DNA from: Saccoglossus kowalevskii
Taxonomy: Eukaryota; Hemichordata; Enteropneusta; Harrimaniidae
Reading direction: 5' to 3'
NCBI RefSeq assembly: GCF_000003605.2
Contig: NW_003109086.1
Span: forward strand, 119,194 to 129,443
Length of the DNA: 10,250 bases
A model generated the notes under the pieces. That model had not been told where the DNA came from. It searched no databases and saw nothing but the letters and a program-made list of their open reading frames with translations. Shown here piece by piece: positions 1 to 7,421 of this stretch; position 1 is the first letter of the stretch, and the number at the start of each line of letters is the position of its first letter. The position numbers and the translations under genes are program-made.

Positions 1-104
1 AATAAATTTCTTGTTGCAATCTGTTTTAATCAACCACGTATCATATCTGATTATTCCAGAGTTCAAATATACATGGATATTAATTACCTACTTAAATGGA
101 TTCT

Positions 105-307
105 TGTGACCTTACAAATATTATTCATAACTGTAATATCTCAAGCACTGTTGCAGATAAGGACTTGCAACTAGTACTATGGTGGTGGAATTTGACAAGA
201 GATGTAACTAATATACTAAGTATCAGATGACCATATATGGTCATGTGACCTTAATATTCTGCGTAACTGTAATATGATAAGTACTGTTGCAGATCGGTAA
301 ATGCAAC
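105..307. repeat. Diverged tandem duplication, two copies about 136-139 bases apart
   Basis: Two segments, 105-171 and 244-307, share in the same order TGTGACCTTA, TAACTGTAATAT, ACTGTTGCAGAT and a final TGCAAC. Between these blocks there are small substitutions and indels, so this is an old duplication. No coding potential is seen in either copy. It could be part of a longer degraded satellite or a transposon edge; two copies cannot decide that. Confidence 0.5.
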
Positions 308-1294
308 AAATGCGATAGAGAAAATACTTATTTGTAATTCATGCCCCCAATACCCTCGGGACACGGGAGTTCTGTTTCAGCTTTCTTTGATTTCAAATTC
401 TCGTCCATTTTTATTTCCAGAGTGCAATCTTGAAGTTGCATAACAATATTGTTAACCAGACAATTTAGTATTCCTTAAAACATGTCAATAACTGGAATGT
501 AGTCACAAATATCATCCACACAACATCGACTATGCATGCTATATTTCTGGGTGGTGCAGTTCGCCAAACATTGATTCAATTCCATTGTCAAGTGCATCTA
601 AGCTATCTATAACCCTGCATTTTAGCACAATGCTATGTGCTGTCACTGCAATGTAAATGAATTTTACAACTGGTGACCTATCTCACCCCCCGTGTCTGCG
701 ACCGCCATATTTAAATGTATCATATATAAAATTATAGTACCATGAACACGACGTCACGGTGTAACCGATAATACGATAACAGTTAACGGATAATTTATAT
801 GTGTGGACGGAATATCGTCCGCCCACGGCCCGGGGATATAGAAATATGTCGCCAATGATCTCATTGTGTAAACGAATCCAGAGGAGAAACTACTTACCTA
901 TACAAACAAATGTTCATGTGTTTTGGCGTACTTCTCTGAATTCAAAAAAAAGTGTTTCTGGAAAATAACCAAACTATTCATTGATTATCTTTATCGGGCA
1001 ATCAAAACATTCAGATTCCCTAGTTTCCAATTTCAAGCGTTTCATAACAACACCCCCAAAACAAAACCACGCCACTCATGACTCGAAAACTCCTATAATG
1101 ACGGAGATGGTGGAAAGTATAGACTGACACATGTCAAGAAATATATCCCGACGGATCCGCGATTTTTTTTTATTTTAGCCCCTACTATGCAGCAAGAAAT
1201 GCGCCGACTATGGTGAAAAAAATGAGTTACCACGATGTCGTCACAGGCGGCGCTCTTCGCAGACGGCGAAACATAACAGGTCTCATACTACTGA
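308..1294. other. Non-coding stretch, no gene recognised
   Basis: About 1 kb with stops in all frames. It holds short CG-containing patches, for example a GGACG/CGTCC mini-inverted repeat near 807-822 and a CG-rich patch near 1246-1270, but no ordered motif. A consensus-like splice donor in reverse orientation (TAG|GTAAGT, exon edge at 898) has no coding exon beside it. Confidence 0.4.
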
Positions 1295-1579
1295 TCAGAA
1301 CTGAGTGAAGTTCTCCAAAAATAGGTTACAAAAATCAAAATAATGTTTTAATTTGTTGAAACCATATGTTACAGAATATTTTGTTATAGAATTCTGGCCA
1401 GTAAAAACATGTTGGCCAGCTATGTTTAGAAATGCAGCCAGTTTGAAGTGTCTCATGGAGAGTTGTCCAGATCCACACGTACTTGTCAGAGCTACACACA
1501 CCAGTCTAACAGCTGACGTAATTAAAGTACGCTCCCATACATCGCTTTTCAGATAAAACTGGGTGAACAAAACAACCAT
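1295..1579 (-). other. Unidentified 94-codon open frame on the reverse strand
   Basis: An ATG-started frame of 94 codons. Its composition is protein-like, with mixed hydrophobic stretches, several Cys and His residues, and no homopolymers, but I recognise no domain. The interior, about residues 15-75, is richer in GC than the flanking DNA. There is no polyadenylation signal or splice context that I can tie to it. It lies just left of the candidate promoter at 1600-1700 and points away from it, so it could be a divergent gene's exon, a repeat-derived open frame, or chance. I do not assign a function. Confidence 0.2.
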
Positions 1580-1599
1580 AAGATTTGAAGGCTGATAGG

Positions 1600-1700
1600 C
1601 TAATTGGTAGCACGTGACACGCCATTACACAGTCTATCAAGAGTCACAGTCTCACCGTAGACGAGAATCAACTAAAGACTGGGCGGCAACGAGCGGTGAG
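1600..1700 (+). promoter_or_regulatory. Candidate promoter and 5'-UTR exon with strong splice donor
   Basis: Seen in sequence: an inverted CCAAT box (ATTGG, 1603-1607), an E-box CACGTG (1611-1616), about 80 bases without an ATG, then GCG|GTGAGT with the exon edge at 1695 and intron start at 1696. GTGAGT matches the metazoan donor consensus. Inference: this could be the untranslated first exon of the EctC-like gene, spliced to the acceptor at 4142 across a 2447-base intron. No TATA box is clear. The link between the two sites is a guess from order, orientation and signal quality only. Confidence 0.3.
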
Positions 1701-1701
1701 T

Positions 1702-2447
1702 TACCTTACTGGCAATTCTTGAATAATTGCTATTAAAATAGGGTTTGACATCATTATGCACATACAATAAATTAAATAACAATAAATAATAAATAATAAC
1801 ACTTTCAAAAACGACAACACGCATTGTTTTTGTATGATACAAGTCAGGTATTTATTAATAAAATAATTTTTGTCATGCTCAATATTTTGTATATTACATT
1901 ATTTGCAAATATTAAATATATATTTACATTGAATATATTATATACATAATATGTACTATTCATCATACATAATGTACTGTTTGTTTATGAAATACATGTG
2001 TAAACAATTTGCATGAAATAAAAATAATTGGTATTGGTATATACATTACTTTTATGAAGAATTTGACATATAATTTATTGCACATATGTAGGCTTATTAA
2101 TGTTCGTAAAAACGAAATATAGCGTGACCAAAAATAGTACCTGGATCCGTCTTTATTTCGTATTAAATGGTATGCCACATCCCGCTATTACTGTTGGTAA
2201 ACACTGAACACAGAAATACGGCACATCATCGAATGCACCATTGAACAAATAAGTGGTGCACTACGTCGAGTGCTGTTATACTCATGGCCCATGAAAGCGG
2301 AAATAACATACCAATCCGCAGATCATTAGGTAAAACTCGCATAGGAAAATTTTCAAGAAAAGCAAAACAATTCGTGAATACATCATACCACATATTATAT
2401 GTAGGTCTTTATTTGTACTATAAACCAGTGGCCCAAAATACATACAT
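1702..2447. other. AT-rich non-coding DNA
   Basis: Very AT-rich, with AATAAT runs near 1770-1800 and many ATAT tracts between 1850 and 2000. A 7-bp inverted repeat (TGCACCA at 2234-2240, TGGTGCA at 2254-2260) is the only small structure noted. The 71-codon reverse frame at 1963-2178 is low complexity and looks like chance. If the proposed 5'-UTR intron exists, this is intron sequence. Confidence 0.4.
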
Positions 2448-2449
2448 AA

Positions 2450-2492
<43 letters not shown>

Positions 2493-2496
2493 AAAT
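2448..2496. repeat. (AAAT)n microsatellite, likely 3' tail of the adjacent retrotransposon
   Basis: About twelve nearly perfect AAAT units. On the reverse strand this reads as (TTTA)n starting about 11 bases after the natural stop of the retrotransposon remnant at 2507-3365. Several non-LTR retrotransposon groups end in a short simple repeat rather than poly(A). The position therefore suggests a retrotransposition tail that may later have expanded as a microsatellite. Confidence 0.85.
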
Positions 2497-2506
2497 CTAA
2501 AGTTGT

Positions 2507-3365
2507 TCAATTACTATTTACATTATTTTCATTGCATCTTAGTCTTAAAGAATGAAATAAAAAAGCTAACAATCGTTTGAGTAGAGTTGCATTTACAGAG
2601 CTCATTAATTGGACAAATTTTTGCACTGACGGAGACAAAAAGTAATAATGTGGTAAATACTTAAATCCGAAGGTCTCGAAAAAAGGACAGAAAAGAACTG
2701 ATTGGTACTCGTCTTCAATTTCATTTCAATCACACAAGATGCAAAGCCGTTCATGTCTTTCAATATTATTTTTTTCTGTCAGTTTCAATACGTAAATTGT
2801 GACAGAAGCAGCGTAAACGTGACAACGTTAACATTACTCTATGAGAATGACTATTTACAAGTGCCATATATTATTCGGGTTCTAGGCTGGTTTTGAAACT
2901 CTGATACGTAACCAATTTATTAAGTGATGAGATTTCGTAATACCATTTGGAAAGCAATACTTCCTTAAAACATGAAGTGAATAACTTAACAAAATCTTCA
3001 GGGTTACAGACTTGTTGAGTTTCCCAAGACTCATGTAAATTACGTAAGTATAACAATTCGTTTACCTCGTTAACCCAGGTATGTTTTAAACGTACAGCCG
3101 AAAGTTCAATATTATAAAGCATTTTGTAGCATTTATTTGGGAAACGATGACTTGGCATAATAATCAGTTTGGCCCAATATTTAATACATTTCTTTGCGGC
3201 TAACAAATAAATTGGGTAACGCCCACGTTCCTCCAAGACATTAGGTGCATTTTTGTTTACGCCCAGATACATTTCACATGCAAATATTTGAACGCGTTCT
3301 AAATATCCATAACGTTGGTTAACGCTGGAAAACCACGGCAAATCCACTGTAAAGCTAATCTGCAC
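2507..3365 (-). pseudogene. Non-LTR retrotransposon C-terminal region, 5'-truncated and broken
   Basis: Read on the reverse strand, 3365-2871 is a 164-codon open frame resembling the region after the reverse transcriptase domain in marine-invertebrate LINE proteins: ERVQIFACEMYLGV, then GRYPIYL, CIKYWAKL, FPNKCYKMLY and a Trp-rich stretch. The similarity continues after the TAA at 2871 in another frame (LSRLRCFCHNLRIET), then after a second frameshift in a T7 run (2769-2775) as RHERLCILC...EDEY...CPFF, like the Cys-rich C-terminal motif of such proteins. A TGA interrupts at 2726-2728, and the frame ends at a natural-looking stop, 2507-2509. The His normally expected after EDEY is Gln here. 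Two frameshifts and one stop make it inactive. The reverse transcriptase domain itself is absent. Family assignment is from remembered motifs; the clade is unresolved. Confidence 0.75.
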
Positions 3366-3590
3366 AAGTATTGCCGATTATTAGTATTTTAATGAAATCA
3401 TGATACGAAATATGCACAATTTGTACAAGTAGCGTTTTGTGCTTTGCTCGTGCAATTACTATTGAAAACTTTCACATTTTTTACAATGGTTTGCCTAGGA
3501 GGCAGTAAAGCATTTAGTATTTCAGTCAAGAATCTTTTGCAATGAATAGAACAACAACAGAACAACAAAAACGTGCAATAAACTCGAATT
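3366..3590. other. Spacer upstream of the truncated retrotransposon
   Basis: The reading frame similarity to the retrotransposon fades close to 3365, and no target-site duplication partner of the (AAAT)n side was found by eye. No gene, RNA or repeat is recognised here. Confidence 0.3.
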
Positions 3591-3622
3591 TCAGTCAGTC
3601 AGTCAGTCAGTCATTCATTCAT
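3591..3622. repeat. (TCAG)n then (ATTC)n microsatellite
   Basis: Five and a half TCAG/CAGT units run directly into three ATTC units. It is a simple tandem repeat of eukaryotic type in non-coding DNA. Confidence 0.9.
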
Positions 3623-4077
3623 ATAATAATTCTGTATACATTTTCTATTACTGTCTGTGGATTGGCAAATGAACAGAAATCTCATAATTTGTAGCATTTC
3701 CTGTCGGAAATTTTCGTCCCTCGACCAGGGTTCAACAATCCTACTAGTTATTGCAACGTGAAATTAGTTTCTGGTCATGATGTCACCTTAGAACCGCGAA
3801 TTTAAGAAGTTCGTCAAATATGACGTTACCCAGTATTACTATACAAAGACTGTCAAAATAATGTATTTCAAAACTGTTATAGTTGAACTTATCCTAGATG
3901 GTGATAACTGTTCATCCAGTGGTCATTTTCCAAATGATTGTGCGTGAAATATCCTAACCGTACGCATGACTGCAAACATTGTGTACATGACTTGTTTACT
4001 TGCATATTGGCAACTAACACTGTTTCATATAGCTAATATTTTCATTAGTCATTAAAATATTAACTTATGACAACTAA
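3623..4077. other. Non-coding spacer before the EctC-like gene
   Basis: Stops occur in all frames. Nothing coding or structural is recognised. A tRNA B-box-like string at 3729-3741 has two extra bases and no A-box partner. It lies immediately upstream of the splice-acceptor-like sequence, so it is either proximal promoter or intron sequence. Confidence 0.35.
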
Positions 4078-4142
4078 TACTAACTAAGAATACTACTAAG
4101 AATTATTTTTTCTACTTATCAATATATAGCGGATTATTACAG
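4078..4142 (+). promoter_or_regulatory. Probable 3' splice site (branch point, pyrimidine tract, AG)
   Basis: TACTAAC at 4078-4084 is the ideal branch-point heptamer. It is followed by a T-rich tract (TTTTTTCTACTTATC, about 4106-4120) and TTACAG ending at 4142. The spacing from the branch adenosine to the AG, about 60 bases, is somewhat long but workable; nearer CTAAG or CTTAT copies could also serve. The next ATG is at 4161, so the intron would lie in the 5' UTR or just before the coding sequence. Confidence 0.5.
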
Positions 4143-4160
4143 TTGAGCCAAAACGTGAAC

Positions 4161-4907
4161 ATGATTGTGCGTCACTCAGAAGACGTTGCTGTAGCAACCC
4201 TCCCGAACATCGAGATGAAAGGGAAGTTACTGACCGATGTAGAAGACGGTATGGGATTCAGCGCATACCAAGTTGTTGCTGAAGAAGGAGAGACCTTAAA
4301 ACTGAGATCATCTGACAGCGGCGATTTAGACCATATATACTACTGTATCTCTGGTACTGGCGATGTAAAGGCCTCCAACGGACGTTCTTATAAGCTGAAA
4401 CCAGATAGTGTTGTTGCCTTCTCTTCTAGCGTTTCGGCCGAACTGATTGTTGAGACACGACTCCGGCTGTATGTCTTGTATTGTGAAGATATTGACCCAT
4501 CTAGCGAACGCTCTGTAGTAAGATCACTTGACGAAATCGTGGGCACAGAGAGAGACATGGATTTCAAACGTGGTCACAGTCGACGTTTTTTGCTGAAAGT
4601 TGACGGATTTGCCATCACAATAACAAGCACAACCGTGATGTGCACTGGAGACGATCCACCTAAGCTGACGTATCGTAACCATGCTGAGTCTGCCTACTAT
4701 ATCAGTGGGAAAGTCTCGTATTCTTGGGACGAGGGGGCAAAGAAAATAGAAGCTCGTATCACACCAGATAATGGTACCGTCTACAACATGAATGAACACG
4801 ATAAACACATAGTTAACATTCATGAAGACTGCATCGCACTGTGTGTGTTCTACCCTGTTTTGCGGGGCAATGAGAACCACACTAATGATGGCGGATATGA
4901 TGCTTGA
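4161..4907 (+). CDS. ectC: Ectoine synthase (EctC)-like two-domain cupin protein
   Basis: EctC closes N-gamma-acetyl-diaminobutyrate to the osmolyte ectoine. This 248-residue protein is about twice the length of bacterial EctC (about 130). I start it at the ATG giving MIVR, the start of many bacterial EctC proteins. Residues 1-110 form an EctC-like cupin (YCISG 61-65, KPD 80-82). Residues 111-135 are a charged linker. Residues 136-248 form a second EctC cupin: SRR 140-142, HAESAYYISG 174-183, Y208, HDKH 213-216, CVF 228-230, GNENH 236-240. E176, Y208 and H216 align with the iron ligands of bacterial EctC (Glu57, Tyr84/85, His92/93), and C228, F230, E238 and H240 with active-site tail residues. 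In domain 1 the ligand positions are H58, V85 and A93, so that site is degenerate. There is no signal peptide or membrane segment, so it is probably cytosolic. The coding region has no intron; no ectA or ectB lies nearby. Family membership is secure, enzymatic activity is not. Confidence 0.9.
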   Translation: MIVRHSEDVAVATLPNIEMKGKLLTDVEDGMGFSAYQVVAEEGETLKLRSSDSGDLDHIYYCISGTGDVKASNGRSYKLKPDSVVAFSSSVSAELIVETRLRLYVLYCEDIDPSSERSVVRSLDEIVGTERDMDFKRGHSRRFLLKVDGFAITITSTTVMCTGDDPPKLTYRNHAESAYYISGKVSYSWDEGAKKIEARITPDNGTVYNMNEHDKHIVNIHEDCIALCVFYPVLRGNENHTNDGGYDA

Positions 4908-4985
4908 ATTTGAGTTAAATCATGTCGCGTATTTCAGTAAAATATGTTTATGTACACCTGGAAAAATTGGTATAGTTTAGTTATA

Positions 4986-5027
4986 AATTAGCATTATAAA
5001 AAGTGCTAATTATTAAAATTAAATAAA
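4986..5027 (+). terminator. 3'-UTR hairpin and polyadenylation signal of the EctC-like gene
   Basis: AATTAGCA (4986-4993) pairs perfectly with TGCTAATT (5004-5011) around a 10-base A-rich loop. AATAAA follows at 5022-5027, about 115 bases after the TGA. The AATAAA is the standard animal cleavage and polyadenylation hexamer. The hairpin is AT-rich and weak, and it may be incidental. Confidence 0.5.
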
Positions 5028-5274
5028 TAAGACCGTACGATTAAAAGCAATATTGACAAAATAGGGTTTAAATATTTATTCACAATTCAAGCGCAAAACA
5101 TACTCAAAATTGTTTTGAACATGTAACACATCATATTTACATTGTTAAAAATCATGATAAAGTTATCTGCAAACAAGTTATCTGAAGATGACACAGCCCC
5201 ACTTGTCAGATGTGATTATAGTTCACTATGAATTATAAAGTTTGAATGTATATGTATAAAATCGGGTAGGAAGA

Positions 5275-5585
5275 TTAAGTTGAAAATCAAAAGTATGTTA
5301 CTCAGAGTTAACAGCTAGGACATCTTAAAAAAAATTCACAATCAGCTGAATATGGAAATTCAACTGAGTCAATATTAAATAGCAAATACATGAACTATTA
5401 GTTCACTAGATATTAACAAAAATTCTAAATTAATTAAATATTCAAGTTAACTTATTAATTAAGTTGAAAATCAATATTGCATAGCATATATCTTATATTG
5501 ACGAATCAAGTTTCTACCAAGTTTGGTCTGAGTGGGTCTATTAGTTAACAAAATATTAACAAGAATTCAAATTAATAATAAAATA
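5275..5585. repeat. Diverged AT-rich repeat copies
   Basis: TTAAGTTGAAAATCAA occurs at 5275-5290 and 5459-5474. A second matching block (CTATTAGTT, then TATTAACAA, AATTC and AAATTAAT in order) begins at 5395 and again at 5538, a spacing of 143 bases. The different spacings (184 and 143) show indels between copies. The sequence from 5028 to 5274, before this block, is AT-rich and featureless. Confidence 0.5.
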
Positions 5586-5639
5586 TGTAAATGAGTTCAT
5601 TAATTGATTCTTGAAAAAGTAAATCAATGTGCATCTGTG

Positions 5640-6190
5640 CCAGTGGTCACTTGTCTTTGTACCAAGTCCCAGCAAAATCGGTCCAGGCATCTCCGAGAAA
5701 TGATGATGGACACGCCCTAATTTTACAGGATTTTGACATTCAAAATGGCCGCCATGCAGCCATATTTGGTCAAATAAAGAAAAAAATCCATGTGAATATG
5801 TATACCTCCTCACTGGATCTTTTTACCTAGTATCATTGAAATCAGTCAAGGCATATCTGAGAAATAGCAATGGACAGACAAAAGCCATGATTAACAAAAA
5901 AAAATGGCTGCCAGACGGCCATATTTGATCATTTCAATAAATGAAAACAACGTGCATCTGTATGGGTGGATCCTTTGTCTCAACAAAATCGGTCAAGCCA
6001 TCTCGGAGAAATGACGATGGACACACAATTTGAACCGAATTTGACTGAATTTTGGCATTTAAATGGCCGCCAGTTGGCTATATGTGATCGAATCGGAAAA
6101 TAAATTGACGTGCCCATGTATGGTTGACCACTATGTCTTTGTACAAAGTTTTTAAAAAATCGGTCCAGCCATCTCCGAGAAATCACTCCG
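5640..6190. repeat. Four-copy diverged tandem repeat, period about 147-171 bases
   Basis: A core of the form AAATCGGTC(C/A)AG, CATCTC(C/G)GAGAAAT, GATGGACA recurs with its start at 5675, 5839, 5986 and 6157. Between cores the copies share AAATGGC(C/T)GCCA, a GGC(C/T)ATAT(T/G)TG(G/A)TC block, GTGCATCTGT and TTTGTCTTTGTAC-like strings, with many substitutions. The last copy is cut after the core. Similar degenerate units are common in marine invertebrate non-coding DNA, as far as I recall. The short open frames on both strands here are by-products of the repeat. It is a decayed satellite or part of a transposon family. Confidence 0.75.
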
Positions 6191-6216
6191 AACGGATTGA
6201 AGAAGGCAAAACTACA

Positions 6217-6262
6217 AGCCCCCACCCGGACTTGGTCCGGGTGGGGGTGGGGGGTGGGGGCT
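6217..6262. other. GC-rich perfect hairpin overlapping a G-quadruplex motif
   Basis: CCCCCACCCGGAC (6219-6231) and its exact reverse complement (6235-6247) form a 13-bp stem around a TTG loop. Four G-runs (3, 5, 6 and 5 long) separated by single T bases lie at 6239-6260, the classic pattern of a very stable parallel quadruplex. AGCCCCCACC (6217-6226) can also pair with GGTGGGGGCT (6253-6262). The structures exclude one another because they share bases. The patch is sharply different from its AT-rich surroundings. Confidence 0.85.
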
Positions 6263-6403
6263 AATAATACTAGAAAATATATATTGCGTTCTGTTATTCA
6301 CTAATAGTCTTGTGATTTTGCAAGTTCCGTTAATTAAAAATAATGAACATAGTGGAATACGTATATTCAGTGATATTGCCATTCTGGTATTTATTTGCAA
6401 ATT

Positions 6404-6960
6404 GGAATTTGTGGTAATTTATTATGTGGCTTCAATCACATTTGCATGAAAGGCGCCAGGGAATAGTTTTGAATGGTCATGTCTCCGACTGGTGCGAATT
6501 CGAAGATACTTCTGGGGTCCCTCAAGGGTCATTGTTGAGGCCATTATTGTTCATAGTGTATGTCAATGACCTTCCAAGCTGCGTTAGGCATTCTAATGCC
6601 TCCGTTTTTGCTGATGATTCGGGGCTGTACACTTGTATAAAACGTCGTTCTGATTGTCTTAAGCTTCAGAAAGATCTTCATCGTGTCGTTGGTTGGTGTT
6701 CAGGGTGGCAAAAGGAACGTAAAGGTTGTTAGTAGAGTCACGATAACGAGAAACATTCAGTTAGGGATTATATAAACATTTGTGTAAGCAAAGCTTTTAA
6801 AATGTTTGGTTTTCTAAAGCGAACTTGAAAATCTTTTGATAGATATGGAACTTATTAAAAAATTATACACAACGTTAGTGAGGGGCAACCTTGAGTACTA
6901 TTCTCAGATACGGTCCTTAACAAACATTTCTTGTTAAAATTAAACGAGTTCAAAAGAAAT
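6404..6960 (+). pseudogene. Non-LTR retrotransposon reverse transcriptase fragment, broken
   Basis: The clearest part is an open frame at 6424-6732 carrying the LINE reverse transcriptase signature: SGVPQGSLL...PLLF, YVNDLP and the catalytic FADD (residues 62-65 of this frame), then LQKDL and a Trp-rich stretch. GICGNLL is readable just upstream in another frame (6404-6424), showing a frameshift at about 6424. Downstream, pieces of the same protein reappear in other frames: NVK..VSRVT near 6717, KAFKMFGFLKR near 6790-6826, and LYTTLVRGNLEYYSQI near 6864-6912, with stops and at least one deletion between them. Earlier reverse transcriptase motifs and any endonuclease are absent. The motifs resemble Jockey/CR1-type elements; the clade is uncertain. 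It is on the opposite strand to the remnant at 2507-3365 and covers a different part of the protein. Confidence 0.85.
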
Positions 6961-7421
6961 TAATCATTTTTTATGTAAAATGGCACATATATTACTAGTA
7001 TACTCCTCAAAAGACCGCGCATCACTCTGCAAACATTTCAACTTACGTTTTTACACAAATCCCTTCATTATTATTGCGATTGCTCTTACATTTTATCGGA
7101 AATTCCTTTACATGTACTTTCTTATTTTATTTGTCAAAAAATTGATATTTTTATAAATTTTAAAAGTTTTGAAAACAATGTAGTCACTTATATTAGATAG
7201 ATGTTTTATTTGTGAACTATTTTATTGTACAAACCTGTAATCGCCTTTTTGCCTGTTGTCTTTTAGCTTAATAAAATAGAAATATAAAAATAAATAATAA
7301 TTGGTAATTCACTTCTCCACTGTTTGTAATACAATTTAATATATATATATTTTATAAGCCTAGCATGGAATGTAGCATATTTATATATAACAAAATAAAT
7401 ATAAAATATATATAATTATAA
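6961..7421. other. AT-rich DNA, possibly the 3' UTR of the retrotransposon
   Basis: No gene is seen. It begins where the reverse transcriptase similarity ends and holds AATAAA near 7270 followed by an A-rich run to about 7300, which could be the tail of the element. From 7330 to 7415 it is nearly pure AT with TATATA tracts. Confidence 0.35.

Noticed and set aside
891-900. A reverse-strand splice donor consensus TAG|GTAAGT
   Set aside because: No coding exon, promoter or matching acceptor was found for it; such strings occur by chance.
1353-1556. A 67-codon plus-strand frame
   Set aside because: It overlaps the longer reverse frame at 1295-1579, has no domain, and both cannot be coding; neither is secure.
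2702-2896. A 64-codon plus-strand frame
   Set aside because: It is antisense to the retrotransposon remnant, whose protein similarity on the reverse strand explains the region.
3729-3741. GGTTCAACAATCC, similar to a tRNA B-box
   Set aside because: It has two extra bases against the consensus, and no A-box, cloverleaf or terminator was found around it.
4143-4160. A TTG start six codons upstream of the MIVR methionine
   Set aside because: The context is eukaryotic, the TTG directly follows a splice-acceptor-like AG at 4142, and the ATG at 4161 gives the start expected for the EctC family.
4524-4880. A 118-codon frame on the reverse strand inside the EctC-like gene
   Set aside because: It lies antisense to a well-supported coding sequence and has no recognisable domain.
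3591-6190. A CRISPR-like array
   Set aside because: Simple microsatellites and 147-171-base diverged repeats lack short identical repeats with unique spacers, and the genome is not prokaryotic in character.
5556-6225. Several 67-85 codon frames on both strands
   Set aside because: They fall in the diverged tandem repeats and merely re-read the repeat units.
6212-6400. A reverse frame with a Pro/Gly-rich end
   Set aside because: The Pro/Gly run is the translation of the GC-rich hairpin and G-runs at 6217-6262, not a protein motif.
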